Assembly: GCA_022579005.1 (NCBI GenBank)
Contig: MU401456.1
Coordinates: 1 to 64,000, forward strand
Direction: 5' to 3'
DNA from: Poronia punctata
Taxonomy: Eukaryota; Ascomycota; Sordariomycetes; Xylariales; Xylariaceae
DNA: 64,000 nucleotides
Within the stretch, counting starts at the first letter, position 1, and the number at the start of each line of letters is the position of its first letter. Below are positions 39,813-51,913 of this stretch, in pieces. The translations under genes were made by a program, and so were the position numbers. Below the pieces are notes generated by a model. It was not told the origin of the DNA and searched no databases. It saw only the letters and a list, made by a program, of their open reading frames with translations.

Positions 39813-40603
39813 ACACAAATTGTCTAAATGCACCCCTTCCCGTATGGTTCTCATTTGTTGCCACGCTTGTATTGTGCCCTTTCAGAGGGCCTGTATTTGT
39901 ATAATTACACGTATCTACCTAATTCGATGACGTTGTGACCATCTGTCTGTTAGTTGCAAACAGCTTCGTTGCTATTGGGTTTCTTGCAACATCTGAAATC
40001 ATTAAAAGAGAATTTCGACTCATTTCAGAGCGAACTTAATTCTGTAAGAAAGCGGTACTCATATTGTATTGTGTCGTTATACTCGTACCTACGAGTAGGT
40101 CGGAAAGTTCAATGTCCAACCGGAAGGTATCGGTACCTACATGATCTATGTACACGTACCTGGCCTAGCTTCGTTCGGCAGTTAAACATACATGTATCAA
40201 TGGCCTGTCGGTATAACTAAAATGACCGTGGGTTTATGAGATAAGCGTGCACGTGCCATCCATCTGGGTGTAGTCGCGCTAATGTCATAAAAATGTCGGC
40301 CGCGCTAGTATTTTTTATTCCAGGAAATCCATTTCTTGCCCCAGGACCCTATGTGAGGGTCTCTCGTCGACCGGCGAGAACGCATGTTTAGTGGAAGTAG
40401 CTCTATTTACCTGACGTTTGTCTGTTAATTCTAGAATCTTTTGCACTTTTCTGCGCAAGAGCCGCCTGTCTGCTGGAGCGCCCGCTTAATCATCGAATCC
40501 CACCGTCGCCAGTCTTGTCCATGATGGACTTGCAGAGCAAACAGTCATTGCATCGCTTTCTGATTTGTAAAGACTGTTAAATATCATTTTCGCCAGTCGC
40601 AAA
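39813..40603. other. intergenic region, IMP2 3' side and carrier promoter
   Basis: Eight hundred bases with no supportable gene. GTACCTAC-like words occur at 40090-40160. Confidence 0.6.
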
Positions 40604-41826
40604 ATGACTGCAGGCAATGATGAGACGGAAGGGCGGCCTCCTATCTTTCACGTCAGTTTCGCGATTTCCGCGCATGACTTTGCGCCTAGCTAATGGTAAT
40701 ATTTAGTCCATGATTGCCGGAGGACTAGGAGGGACCACTGGTGACATGTTAATGCATTCACTCGATACCGTCAAGACACGACAGCAAGGCGATCCACATT
40801 TCCCTCCCAAATATTCGACATTCGGATCATCTTATTACACAATATGGCGACAGGAGGGCATAAGGCGGGGGTTATATGGCGGTTGGCTTCCGGCAATGAT
40901 GGGTTCTTTCCCAGGCACGGTCTTGTTCTTCGGCACTTACGAATGGAGCAAGCGGCATATGTTGGACTATGGAGTTCAGGCGCATATATCTTATTTGACT
41001 GCCGGTTTGTCTAGCCCTCCTGGCCTTGCCCGAAACTGATCGATGCTGATACTTCTGTGAAGGCTTCCTTGGCGACTTTGCTGCATCGATCGTCTACGTG
41101 CCTTCGGAGGTCTTGAAAACTCGCCTTCAGCTACAAGGACGATTTAACAACCCCCATTTCAAATCCGGCTACAATTACCGGAGCACATTCGACGCGGCGA
41201 GAACCATCGTTCGAAAAGAAGGGATAACCGAGTTATTCTCAGGGTACAAAGCGACTCTATATCGAGATCTACCATTCTCCGCCCTACAATTTATGTTTTA
41301 TGAACAATTTCAGAGCTGGGCCAGAGAATGGAAAGATAGTCGAGATCTCGGTGTCCGTCTTGAGCTGTTGACCGGGGCCGCGGGCGGTGGACTGGCAGGC
41401 GTCTTGACTTGTCCTCTTGACGTTGTAAAGACTCGACTCCAGACCCAAATTGACCCGGTGCCGGTGCCGGTGTTAAGCAAACCAAAAGACCGCGCCACGA
41501 CAAACACCCAATCAGGTATCAAAGAATCGACCGCGAAACAGACTATGTCCACGACCACGTCAAGCTCCCAGATACGCCCTATTTCAACCTCATCTCCCTC
41601 GACCTCGCTACCGCGCCCGGGCGCTATCCCTTTGGACGAAGACTCCATTATCAAAGGCCTAAGAGTCATATACAAGACGGAAGGCATTGGCGGATGGTTC
41701 AGGGGTGTTGGGCCACGATTTGTATGGACCAGCGTTCAAAGTGGTTGCATGTTATTCTTGTACCAGACGATTTTACGGCAACTTGAAACTTGGGTCCCGG
41801 GGGAAAGAAAAGAAATGGCGAATTAG
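40604..41826 (+). CDS. mitochondrial carrier family (SLC25) protein
   Basis: Exons 40604-40651, 40707-41004 and 41063-41826 give 369 residues. The first exon encodes only 16 residues ([16 protein letters not shown]) and is supported by an in-frame splice to the ATTTAG acceptor. Three carrier repeats show signature-like motifs [16 protein letters not shown] and PLDVVKTR, with the usual glycines of the second signature part. A polar Ser/Thr-rich insertion lies between helices of the third repeat. It is an inner-membrane solute transporter. The overall sequence recalls fungal relatives of yeast YMR166C (MME1, a proposed magnesium exporter), but I would not fix the substrate from this. Confidence 0.93.
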
Positions 41827-42426
41827 GCGGTATTGTACATTTGGCGAGCTACCGATTTTCTGTCCCTACTTTGTGTGTATACAGTTGAGCATTTACAAGG
41901 CGTTAGGGTATCATAGAACAAAGATTCGGATGGATGACTAGAGGTCATGTACTATAGTAGATAGCTGAGACCAAACCACTTGTATAATACAGATTATAAA
42001 ATCCCAATCAATTAAATTAACCTAAGCAAGGCATTCGTAAGCAGTCACGGCAGTTTTAGTAGCAATTCGTTTTCAAGCAAGCCGGTCGAAAATACACGTA
42101 GGAAGCTGTAATTAACGTGTGATGGTATTTGAGTACGGTACATTTAAGAAGGCAGATATCGTGTACCCGGCTTAGGTAGAAGGTACATGGATAACAAATG
42201 TCCACCGTTACATGCATTAATAAGTGGGCCGATAAATACAGAGTTTCACCTTTGTGTTTGTTGGTTCCACCTCAACTGGTCATTCCCGTCAGTTGTAGGT
42301 AATACCTCTTGGGGCACGAAGCTCTAGGTTAGACTAACCGCAGTCTGAGCGTTTAAACCTCTGATCGATGCCATTCGCTTTGTTGGCTGATTCTCCGCCG
42401 GCTATGGCTATACGCAACGACAGAAC
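41827..42426. other. intergenic region
   Basis: Six hundred bases between same-strand genes, with no supportable gene or repeat. Confidence 0.6.
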
Positions 42427-45354
42427 ATGTCACCGCCCTTGCCCGTCCCTTCAAAGGCGGCCATCCGTGCTTTGCGCGGAATTGCTTTAGGGACCTCATG
42501 TGCTGCGCTCGGCGTAATTGTCGAAGACCGAAGGCGGCGAATAAACACGTTAAGAACCGCTGTCGCCAACAAGGAAAGGCTCAAAGCGTCCAAGCATTAT
42601 CATCAAAGCAGCCTAGAACAACTAGCTTGTAAATTAGATGAGGCCGTCGCCCTAGCACCAGGGATTCAATGGCAACAAGCAGATGCTAGCTTGAGAAAGA
42701 GCATCAACGAAATCTCTGCGGACGATGCGGCTTCGAAGTCTACCACGACACTAAATGGCGAATCCTCTGACTTATTCGAGAAGCAAGAAACTCCGATACC
42801 CTCGCCGCTGCCACAACCAACAACATCAGAGCATATCACATTGCAAAATGTCTCCTCTATCAGCCGACGTCGAATACGGGTCCCGATATTGCCAAAGCCT
42901 GCGAGCGGAGGCCGGCAAACGACCGAGGAACACGCCCCGGTAGCCCCTAATGGTTTAAAGCGCGATACAGAACATGACATAGCCGATGTCGAAAGGTTGC
43001 TTGCGAGAAGGACCCAGAAGGCGTTAACGGAGGCTGTGACACTATTTATGTCACGTTTACCTCCCTTTGCGGCTGAACACGTGCCCGACAAGTGGCTACA
43101 GCTATCGGCATCCCTATGCAAGGAGTGCCAGTCGAGCGATAGATGGGACGACGCCAGTAGAATATTAGCCGCCGTCATCGCTTTGGGTCGCTTGGAGGAA
43201 TCTCTTTACTTTGCACATGATCCGGTCGCCATCGTAGAGTCCCATATCCGCCGAAGAGAGCTTGATAGACCCTGCTCCATCAGTACCCTCAAGAGCGCCG
43301 CCCGGCTATATCTAGCCAAACTCAACAAGGAGCCTCAGTTGCACGGGGCAGATATGGAAAATATCGGAAAGGATCTGATATTTGAAGCTTTTGCGAATAA
43401 ACAATATAACCTTGCGCATACGATTCATCGTAGAGCGCTGAGGTCCGCCGAGGACCCCGAAGCCCTGGCACGCTGGTCTATCGAAGCATTCTTCGAGAAA
43501 AGAGACTACAAACACGTCATCAAGATTTTCTTGCTCCAGTACTCCCATATGCGTCCTTCAGCCCAGTATTTCTACGAGACGCTGGACCGGGTTGTGGAAT
43601 CCGTCAACGCTTTGAACGGACTAAGTGCGACCCCAGTTCTAGCAGCTTTAGCACGAATTGAGTGCCCCAAGGGGATGAAGTTACAGAAGCGATGGATCAT
43701 AAAGATTCTCCAGGCCTATCATGATCGTCATATTGATTTGGCGAAAACGATAGGACTTTTTGAAATGATCGAGTCTGTTGGGATCCTGGACAAAGTCAGG
43801 CAGCCACAGGATATCCACTGCAAGTTAATCGATATCGCAATTCGGGCAGGCAATGAGCACGTTGCAGGCACATACGCAGATGAGGTCATGCGCGTTTACC
43901 CAACTGCTAAGGGTCCTATCTCTGTCAAGCTCGCTATATTCAAGGCCCGGACGGGAGACTGGGAGGGTGTTTTCCAATCTTTTCTGGAGGCACGTGCTGG
44001 GGGGGTGAGCTCAAGAAGCTTACTTGGCCACGTGCTCCCTATATTGCGAGAGTTTGCACAATCTCGCACAGCTGCGGAAATCCACCAATTCGCTATGCGC
44101 TTCGCCACCGAACTCGACCTCGGATTTCACCCTCACATGGTCAACCTTGTGGCGAAAAAGTATGGTGAATCTCGTGATATGCAAGGATTCATGGGGTGGG
44201 TGGAACAATGCGCCCGTGCAGGGTTTGCGTTAGAGCCTAGCTTCTGCAACACGGTCCTATACAACTGCTGGGCGATATGGAAAGTTTCTTACCCGGAGCT
44301 CAAAAAGCTGCACTCAAAGTTCAGGGCACTTAGTCCAAACTGCTCCGATGCGGTGACCCAGAGGATACTCAGCCAAGCAGCACATCGTCAACGCAGGGTC
44401 TCCACGCAGCAATTTCGAACCCGGGCCAGGGGAATCAGGGTGGACAAGATGGCCTATCGAGGAAGATCTACGAACACAAGGGATGTATTCGAAACTATGA
44501 ATCAGGAGATCATGATTGGTCGGCCTTATTCGGCTATTGCAATCTACAAGCGCTCAAGGCGATTTGGAATGCCGTTTTGCAGCCATTGTCATCGCCTGGC
44601 TGTTTTGGCAGCTTGTCGACATAAGGGTACAGATGCCGAACCAGCACTGGCTTTGATACACGAAGCGCAGCGCGAAGGCCACGACGTCAACCACGCCGTT
44701 TCAGTCTTCCTCAAGTTCCAAATTGATCAGTTGAGAGGCAGCCCCGACGATGTAATGATACATATGCGAAACCTTATACACCGCTTCGAATCGACGCAGG
44801 TTATCATTTCGCCAGCCGTATTGACGCACATGGCGATGACGTGTGCGAAAGTTGGACGGCATAGTAATGCCATTGGCCTATGCAACTTAGCTCGCGACAG
44901 GGCTGGTTCACGTCACTTTTGCTTCTCGAAGCAATGTATCAAGGCCCTCGCTACTGCCTACGCGGGTCGTCTTGATTATACCTCGATGGAATCGCTTATC
45001 GATGACTTGTCGGACAGCCGGTTCTTGACGGACAAAACGCTGCTATTACACCTCAAGTCGATTCGCAGACTGGTAGGAAGACTGATGTTTAGCGACGAAC
45101 AACCGTTGTTTTTAGAAACGCTTAAACGCGGCATCGGACTCATAACCGAGGCACGGTTGGCAGCTCGCACGCAAGGGAAACGTATATCAGAAGCCACTCT
45201 ACGGATTGTTGGCGAGGCACTTGCAGACCTACAAAGGGATAATGGAAGCAAGGGAAGCAAGGAGGTGGCGCGACTAGGTGCCGTCACTCATTCCTCCATA
45301 CACAATGTCCTTCCGGAGACCGAACTGTTGGAGAGGCTTGTATCTGTAGGATGA
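42427..45354 (+). CDS. probable mitochondrial helical-repeat (PPR-like) protein, 975 aa
   Basis: This is a single uninterrupted frame of 975 codons. The N-terminus is Arg- and Ala-rich with few acids before residue 34, as expected for a mitochondrial targeting region. The rest is mostly predicted helix with recurring degenerate helical pairs of about 35 residues, for example around the segments IEMIESVGILDKV and FQSFLEARAGGV, which resemble fungal pentatricopeptide proteins acting on mitochondrial RNA. No enzymatic motif is visible. The PPR reading is based on composition and helix spacing, not on a clear consensus, so other alpha-solenoid families remain possible. The start codon is the first ATG and lacks an alternative nearby. 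Confidence 0.85.
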   Translation: MSPPLPVPSKAAIRALRGIALGTSCAALGVIVEDRRRRINTLRTAVANKERLKASKHYHQSSLEQLACKLDEAVALAPGIQWQQADASLRKSINEISADDAASKSTTTLNGESSDLFEKQETPIPSPLPQPTTSEHITLQNVSSISRRRIRVPILPKPASGGRQTTEEHAPVAPNGLKRDTEHDIADVERLLARRTQKALTEAVTLFMSRLPPFAAEHVPDKWLQLSASLCKECQSSDRWDDASRILAAVIALGRLEESLYFAHDPVAIVESHIRRRELDRPCSISTLKSAARLYLAKLNKEPQLHGADMENIGKDLIFEAFANKQYNLAHTIHRRALRSAEDPEALARWSIEAFFEKRDYKHVIKIFLLQYSHMRPSAQYFYETLDRVVESVNALNGLSATPVLAALARIECPKGMKLQKRWIIKILQAYHDRHIDLAKTIGLFEMIESVGILDKVRQPQDIHCKLIDIAIRAGNEHVAGTYADEVMRVYPTAKGPISVKLAIFKARTGDWEGVFQSFLEARAGGVSSRSLLGHVLPILREFAQSRTAAEIHQFAMRFATELDLGFHPHMVNLVAKKYGESRDMQGFMGWVEQCARAGFALEPSFCNTVLYNCWAIWKVSYPELKKLHSKFRALSPNCSDAVTQRILSQAAHRQRRVSTQQFRTRARGIRVDKMAYRGRSTNTRDVFETMNQEIMIGRPYSAIAIYKRSRRFGMPFCSHCHRLAVLAACRHKGTDAEPALALIHEAQREGHDVNHAVSVFLKFQIDQLRGSPDDVMIHMRNLIHRFESTQVIISPAVLTHMAMTCAKVGRHSNAIGLCNLARDRAGSRHFCFSKQCIKALATAYAGRLDYTSMESLIDDLSDSRFLTDKTLLLHLKSIRRLVGRLMFSDEQPLFLETLKRGIGLITEARLAARTQGKRISEATLRIVGEALADLQRDNGSKGSKEVARLGAVTHSSIHNVLPETELLERLVSVG

Positions 45355-46393
45355 GGTCATACATAATGAGCTTGTACATTTAAAAATTCAATATGTAGCT
45401 TTATAAAGATACATGTCTGCCTCTTATCTCATGTAAAATGTCGTGTCTTCCGGACCTCATAACCATCAGACTTTGTGCCTTGAAGAAATGTTTACATCAG
45501 ATTTGGGCTGGTCCCTGGCCGCCCCCGGATATTACACGTGTATGCAGCATTCCATTTCTAATCTAGGTACATATTATCCCGCTCTTGTTCCTTTGTCCCT
45601 CCAAAGGTTTCGGTTTCGGTTTTGAGCATTGATCCGGTGGCTTTTATCGAAGACCTGCATGCCTAGACCCCGGACATTGGTCGCAAGTTAGAATTCAAGA
45701 ATTGCACGGATGATCTTGAGCGAAGAGAGTCTGGTGCAGGGGGGCGAAAAGGGGCAAGTGTTTACCTAATGCTTCTGGTGCTCCTATTCGGATCTCTTAT
45801 TCGTATTACTCGACGTTTGATTGGCTACCAAGCCAGACGTTGTGGCTTGGCACCAACTAGACCCACCACCTACTGCACGCGCTAAGGATTGAACAATTGA
45901 AGTGATGATGGGAATTTTTTTGTTGGTCTTGGTGAGATTCCCGAAGGGGGCCTACGGACAGCCGATTCAGGGACCATTCCGCAGTGGCCCATATCGAAAG
46001 TTTAGTGTTGGCGCTTGAAAGCTTCGCTGACCGTGCGGCTTGTGGTTCGACAGATCATCCTATCATGACCTGACGAGTCACGACTGGTCTGGAGTAAATT
46101 AGTTACTTGTCCTTGCTTGTTCGTTTACCGCCATCCTTGCTACCGTACTAAGTTTCCGTCTATCTACAACGTAATAACCTAATAATTTACATGTACTGTC
46201 GGGACATTCCGCTTCCCTTTTAACAAAGACTTTGAGAAGCGCCAAGTTGAAGACTTACGAGTATAACCCTACAAAGTGGCCTCTACCGACACCAACGCTT
46301 CGAATTTGCCAGAAATCGCAACAGTGTACCAGCCGCCCACTTCGTAACAACGACATCTCGACGATTCCTCCAACCCCCAAAAGATAAATTCCT
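45355..46393. other. intergenic region with the squalene epoxidase promoter
   Basis: One kilobase with no supportable gene. I looked for a clear sterol-regulatory motif and did not find one I would assert. Confidence 0.6.
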
Positions 46394-47959
46394 ATGAGTC
46401 AAATAACGACCTCGACCCTTCAAGAGGACCTCTTGGTCCGGAGGACAAAATACCATGAGGCGGACGTGGTTGTAGTGGGCGCGGGCGTCTTTGGATGCGC
46501 CGTAGCCAATACACTAGCAAACCAGGGGCGGAGCGTCATTCTGCTGGAGAGATGGATGAAGGAGCCGAATCGCATCGTAGGCGAACTATTACAACCGGGA
46601 GGCTATGAATCGCTGCAAAAGCTAGGCCTGGGCCATTGCGTCGAGGATATCGATTCGATAGTAAACAGCGGGATGGATGTGGTATGGTTCGGCCAGGATA
46701 TGTGCATGAAGTATCCCTATCCTAAAGAAGGCAGACGTCCGGCAGTTCGAACATTAAGACAGGGCCTCATGAACGGGTCAGCGAACGGCAAGACGAACGG
46801 CAAGGCGAATGGCGCAGCGAACGGCCACTCGACGCACGAAGACGAGCCCAAGAGACCACAGGGGCGGAGCTTTCATCACGGCCGCTTCATCATGCAATTG
46901 CGGAGGACGTGTATGAAGAACCCCAACATTAGCATCTTCGAGACCGAAGCCGTCTCTACCATCAAGGGCGAGACTTCAGCCGAAATTCTAGGCGTGGAGA
47001 CCCGTACCGTGAATCCTGCCACCGGGAAAAAGGAACCCGACTGTTTTTTCGGCCAGTTGACTATTATCGCGGACGGCTACGCCTCCAAATTCCGCAAAGA
47101 GTACATCGCTCGCGCCCCCATAGTTCGCAGCAAATTCTACGCGCTAGAGTTGATCGACTGCGTCCTACCACATGCGGGTTACGGTCACGTCGTAATCGGC
47201 AGTAAGACTCTATGTCTTCTTTACCAGATCGGCACGCACGAGACACGCGCCCTCGTCAACGTCCCCGAAAAACTACCCGAGGCAGCCCCAGCAGCAGGCG
47301 GTGTCCGCGGCTATCTGACTAACATCGTACTGCCGCAACTGCCCCCTTCTATCCAGCCGTCGTTCCGCGCGGCGTTGGAGAAAGACGACCGGATCCCACC
47401 CAGCATGCCAAACAGCTGGCTTCCACCTACAAAACAGGGATCGCACCCCGGCTTAGTCATTCTGGGCGATGCCATGAATATGAGACACCCGCTAACCGGG
47501 GGCGGCATGACGGTCGCCCTGAACGACGCCATCATATTATCAGAGGAACTCTCGCCTGAGAAGGTGCCGGACCTAGGCGATCACGCGGCCGTGAGACGAG
47601 CCATGTCCACGCTCCACTCGCGGCGGAAGCACCTCACCTCCATCATCAACGTCCTGGCCCAGGCCCTATACAGTCTGTTCTCGGCCGAGAGCACCAACCT
47701 CGCCAAACTGCAGCGCGGCTGCTTCGCGTATTTCGAGATGGGCTGGTCCGCCGATCCCATGGGTTTCCTCGGCGGCGTCATCCAACGGCCCTTGCTCCTC
47801 GCCTACCACTTTTTTACTGTGGCCTTTGTCGCCATTTGGCTCGACTGGAAAGATACCGGGCTCTGGAAGGTGCCCTTACTGCTCTGGCACGCCTTCAGTA
47901 TCCTGTGGACTGCTACGGTCGTCTTCTTGCCCGTCCTACTTAGAGAGCTTGTGTTTTAG
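46394..47959 (+). CDS. ERG1: squalene epoxidase (squalene monooxygenase)
   Basis: An intronless frame of 521 residues. It epoxidises squalene in ergosterol synthesis and is the allylamine antifungal target. The N-terminal FAD-binding fold reads VVVGAGVFGCAVAN with GxGxxG, ending in LLER. The second FAD signature is LGDAMNMRHPLTGGGM. Two hydrophobic segments near the C-terminus anchor it to ER or lipid-droplet membranes. Unusual here is an insertion of about 25 residues near 130-155, made of repeating Asn-Gly-Ala/Lys units, just before the conserved PQGRSFHHGRF segment. The housekeeping context and full catalytic motifs suggest a functional enzyme. Confidence 0.96.
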   Translation: MSQITTSTLQEDLLVRRTKYHEADVVVVGAGVFGCAVANTLANQGRSVILLERWMKEPNRIVGELLQPGGYESLQKLGLGHCVEDIDSIVNSGMDVVWFGQDMCMKYPYPKEGRRPAVRTLRQGLMNGSANGKTNGKANGAANGHSTHEDEPKRPQGRSFHHGRFIMQLRRTCMKNPNISIFETEAVSTIKGETSAEILGVETRTVNPATGKKEPDCFFGQLTIIADGYASKFRKEYIARAPIVRSKFYALELIDCVLPHAGYGHVVIGSKTLCLLYQIGTHETRALVNVPEKLPEAAPAAGGVRGYLTNIVLPQLPPSIQPSFRAALEKDDRIPPSMPNSWLPPTKQGSHPGLVILGDAMNMRHPLTGGGMTVALNDAIILSEELSPEKVPDLGDHAAVRRAMSTLHSRRKHLTSIINVLAQALYSLFSAESTNLAKLQRGCFAYFEMGWSADPMGFLGGVIQRPLLLAYHFFTVAFVAIWLDWKDTGLWKVPLLLWHAFSILWTATVVFLPVLLRELVF

Positions 47960-48323
47960 TTACTTAGTTTAGTAACGGGTGTGATAATCATCGGGTGGAA
48001 AAAAAAAAAATCCGGCGTAATGGAAACAAGCAAGCACGTTGATTAATGTAGTATATAGTATATATGAAAAAGTAATCTAGAATACCGACAAAATTAATGC
48101 GAGCCCATGTCGTCGTTCACCACCCATGTTAGGTAAATAGTATCGTCACGCTGCATACTTACTTACGTTCCATTCGAAGTCCACGACATTGTCCCTGCAT
48201 CTAGATCTAGATGCAACTGTTCCTTTGTACATGTTGCATGAAGAAAGGTGTAGTACCTAGCACAGGGGGTACTCGACTAAGTTTGTACGTGCGTCACTTG
48301 CTCTTATTTCATCATGTCTGTAC

Positions 48324-48359
<36 letters not shown>

Positions 48360-48911
48360 AGCGCGTGAGATATTCTCGTCTCTATTTTGTCTTTGTTCAT
48401 AGCTTTGAGGTGTTTTTCTTTTGTCTCGACTTGTGTAAAATCGGGATGAAATACCTACCACATGTCTCTCTAATCGTAAACTTGGCAAAGCGGTAATCTG
48501 ATCTGATCTAGGTATTTGACATAGTTAGAATATAGTAAATGGCCATGACATTGAGGGTCTTCAACTGTCATGGTCGGTTTGCGGAGTAGGTTGGTTGAGG
48601 ATTCGACCTTGACAAGGTATTACTAGGTTAATAATGCCATGTAGTCATATGGCCTTGATCGAAAAGTAAAACCAATAATCCAGATCAAAAACTTGGCAGA
48701 TGGAATACACGCCACCTTGGTATCTCAAGACAACGCGTTTTATTGAGGGGGTATATACATAACGCAACACAACTCGACAGCTGCTTGCTCCACCCTTTTA
48801 CCAGGAACAAGCCTAAACCCGTGAAACAACAAATACCATGAGAGTAACAAAGAACTCCTCTAATCCCGGCCATTCTAAACCATACGCCTACGCCGTGGTT
48901 GAAATCGCGCT
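47960..48911. other. convergent intergenic region with a T31 tract
   Basis: This is the gap between the squalene epoxidase and ALG5 3' ends. Thirty-one consecutive T lie at 48328-48358. No gene is supported; plus-strand frames near 48838-49632 are shadows of ALG5. Confidence 0.7.
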
Positions 48912-50213
48912 CTATGTCAGGCGTCTCCTATACACACCCATCATCCAACTAGCGCGAAGCACGGCGAGACCCACGGCCATCTTGACACTGTCTTGTATGA
49001 CGTTGAGCTTACTACCGCCCACCTCGTGCCAGTCAATGGGGACCTCTGCGACCTTGATGCCGGGGGAGCTGCCAATAACAGCACCGTCAAACCCGAGCAC
49101 GGGAACAGCTGGCGCGGACTCGGCCAACATGAGCATTTCAATGTCAAAGATCCAGCCCTCCGCATGCATGTATGGGATGATATGGGGGAGGGCGGCACGG
49201 GAGAATAGCTTGAAACCGCACTGCGTATCCCGGATGCGGCTTGTCGCTGGCGGAGTTAAGATGGTGAGAATAAGGTGGAATGATCTCATGAGAAAGTTAC
49301 GCAGTGCTGATCGCTTCACTACGGCCTCGCTGCCGACAAGGTGGCCACGGCTACCGATGGCGACACCTCGGTACGCGCCGTCTACAACTTCTTCGCAGCC
49401 CTCAATGAGCTTGGCTAGGTCGCTGAACCTCGAGGCCCCGTCAGCATCGGCGAAAAGCGCGTATGCGCCACGCACGTGTCGCAGTCCATGTGTCACACTG
49501 CCACCCTTTCCACGGTTCTTCTCCAGCGTCACGACACGTAGTATATCATGCAACCCTTGCTCTCTCGCAAACTGTAGGGCCACATCCACAGTCCGATCGC
49601 TACTCCCATCATTGACAATGATGATCTCGTAGCCAGAAAGATCCTCGCGCGGGGCATTCTCTGGCTGGACATGACGACGTGGGGTAGGTGGACGAGACCT
49701 GGGTCTCTTGGCACTGTTGTCTGGTTTCAAATATGTGTTTCGGCCATACGTCTCGTCTAGGTACTCAACTGCCTCTTTGAGTGTAGGCAAGATGCGGTCT
49801 TCTTCGTTATAGGCAGGGAATACCACGCTCACCAATACCTCAGCTGGCTCAATGGAACCGGTGTCGGGTATAAAGGTCGCAAGGTCGCGATTCAGCTCTC
49901 GATGTTCGCTCTGGCGGCGCTCGGCCAGCCAGCGATCATGCCAGCATGGTAGTTGCCGACGCACATATTCTTTACTGTTGGGCTGCGTAGTAATGTAGGT
50001 TCGTTCGGAAGGTAGTACGGCGCGGGGTTTGGGTGCGACGAGGTGCAGGAGAACGAAAAGCTAAGTAGAGAGTTAGCAAGCCCGGCTCATGCCTTCCTGG
50101 TCATTGAATCAAGATTTCCATACACTGTAGAATGCTAATGCTAGCAGTAAGACCATTCCCAGGAATAGATGGTGAGGCGGACTCTCCGCAACAAGCGCAA
50201 GGATGGCGTTCAT
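48912..50213 (-). CDS. ALG5: dolichyl-phosphate beta-glucosyltransferase
   Basis: Exons on the minus strand are 50213-50124 and 50060-48912, giving 412 residues. The 63-bp intron has a TTGCTAAC branch point, and both junctions are in phase. The first exon supplies the N-terminal membrane anchor (FLGMVLLLALAFYS). The GT2 glycosyltransferase domain begins at SVVFPAYNEEDRI and contains IIIVNDGSSDRT, the GKGGSV loop and the FADADG metal-binding motif. The enzyme transfers glucose from UDP-glucose to dolichyl phosphate at the ER, making the glucose donor for N-glycan precursor assembly. An Arg/Pro-rich insertion lies between the first and second motifs near residue 115. Confidence 0.95.
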
Positions 50214-51660
50214 GGTCCGCGCTTTCAGATGATAGACGGATTCACCATGGGATTAAGAATATTGCACCAGGTACAATATTAAGGAGGAAAGAAATTGCCC
50301 CCAGCGATATCCTCGCTGAGAGCGACAGGGAATAAATAGTACCGCAATGTAGGATTGCTGTTCATGAATTTTGAAGAAAGTCGCTTAAAGGTTAATGCAA
50401 TGTGTTAAAGAGTGAGCGCGGCTTCCTTGGTTACAGCCTACAGAGCTCTGGAAAAGCCACGTTTAAGGCTGACGAATTGTTCAGCTCCAACAGGACTCCT
50501 GCAGGGCATGCTTTAGCTTGTCATTAGTGCCCTGCCAATCCCCTGCCCGCCAGCTAGCCGAAAACTAGCCCTACTTTTAGTGCGGGGTTGGCCTGAGATC
50601 CTTGACAATATCAGAGATTCACTGTCTTTTTGCCCCACAGTATCTTGAGGCTGAAGTTTGCAACCCAAATTGTCCGACTTCAAAATGTACGTCTATGTCC
50701 GATGTGGTCAACCAAAGCTGATTGACCTATGGTTTATGGATCTTCGTTCCACGGTCCACCAGCTTAACATTTTGTCACTCTGTCTTAAACCAATATTTTC
50801 TTACATACCAGCTTGTAAAAGCATACCATAATGAGATGTCCTGCTTAATACCAAACCTAGGATGTTGTTCATCATCTTCATCACCATCACAAGACGATAG
50901 TCACCAATTTATAACAGGGCTAGAGCCTATAAACTTGAGTTATAGTCCTCTTCGAGTTCATTGATTCAAATCAAGCCGTTTAGACATGACTGCTATAGAT
51001 ACATCTGTTTGTGTTATCCTGAAATCATTGTTGCCACCAAAGCGTCTATAACCTGAATTTCTCACCACCTCATTCCCCATAGATAAGAAGCAATACAATG
51101 TTTGAGTACTGCCCTGAATCCACCAACCAGACACCAACCACCCTCGTATTCCAGGCCGGCAATCAAACCCAGGCGGTAGGATTAATCCACGCTGGCTCTT
51201 CATGAACACAGTTATCGCCGAGAACAATGTTTGGGTACCGTCCTACTCATTGGTCCAACACTGAGCCGATCCAGGTCCAGTTTTTGCCCGGCTACCCACG
51301 ACCTGGGACCTAAGCACGATAAAGCGTACTCGACTCCAGTGGTTTGTTAGGAGATACCTATTCCGCCGTCCAGGTAGGCTGCGAGAGCGTCGTATTTCGG
51401 TTAGAGGCGATCAAGTTGGATACGCGGTCGTAAATGATATTGAGGCATATCAGGAAAGGAATCGTTGTAAAACGAACAAAGTGCAGTCTAATCTTCTCTG
51501 AGATGCAGTCGTCTTGATAGAAGCGTTGTCGAAAGGCGAAAGGCTGTTCCTCGAGATATAACTCCCATGGTGTGTTTGTTGAGAGAGGTGTTTGCCATCA
51601 GAATAGGAAATGTCGCAGAGAAGATGCTAGTACCATGCCCTGGGTAAAAGTGATTTTGGG
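50214..51660. other. intergenic region, no gene seen
   Basis: One and a half kilobases of ordinary composition without a supportable coding region, tRNA or repeat. Short frames here lack any motif. Confidence 0.55.
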
Positions 51661-51674
51661 GTGCGCAGAAGCGA

Positions 51675-51811
51675 AAGCGGAAGCGGAAGCGGAAGCGGAA
51701 GCGGAAGCGGAAGCGGAAGCGGAAGCGGAAGCGGAAGCGGAAGCGGAAGCGGATGCGGATGCGGTTCACGATTTCCGGACTTCCATGGATTTTCAAAATC
51801 CGGCTCCGACG

Positions 51812-51853
<42 letters not shown>

Positions 51854-51867
51854 GGGGGGGGGGGGGG
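51675..51867. repeat. (GGAAGC)n tract, then C40 abutting G16
   Basis: About twelve GGAAGC units run from about 51675 to 51750 and decay into GGATGC units. A 45-base linker follows, then 40 consecutive C (51812-51851) directly joined to 16 consecutive G (51852-51867). Translated frames give Glu-Ala and Pro/Gly runs, not a credible protein. Long homopolymers next to the assembly gap may be partly artefactual. Confidence 0.85.
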
Positions 51868-51903
51868 CGGGGGAACAAACATACACAACCCGGCACACGA
51901 GGG

Positions 51904-51913
51904 NNNNNNNNNN
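51904..51913. other. assembly gap (10 N)
   Basis: Ten undetermined bases. The true distance between the two sides is therefore unknown, and the low-complexity sequence on both sides explains the break. Confidence 1.

Noticed and set aside
48838..49632. 264-codon plus-strand frame
   Set aside because: It is the antisense shadow of ALG5, whose motifs are complete on the minus strand.
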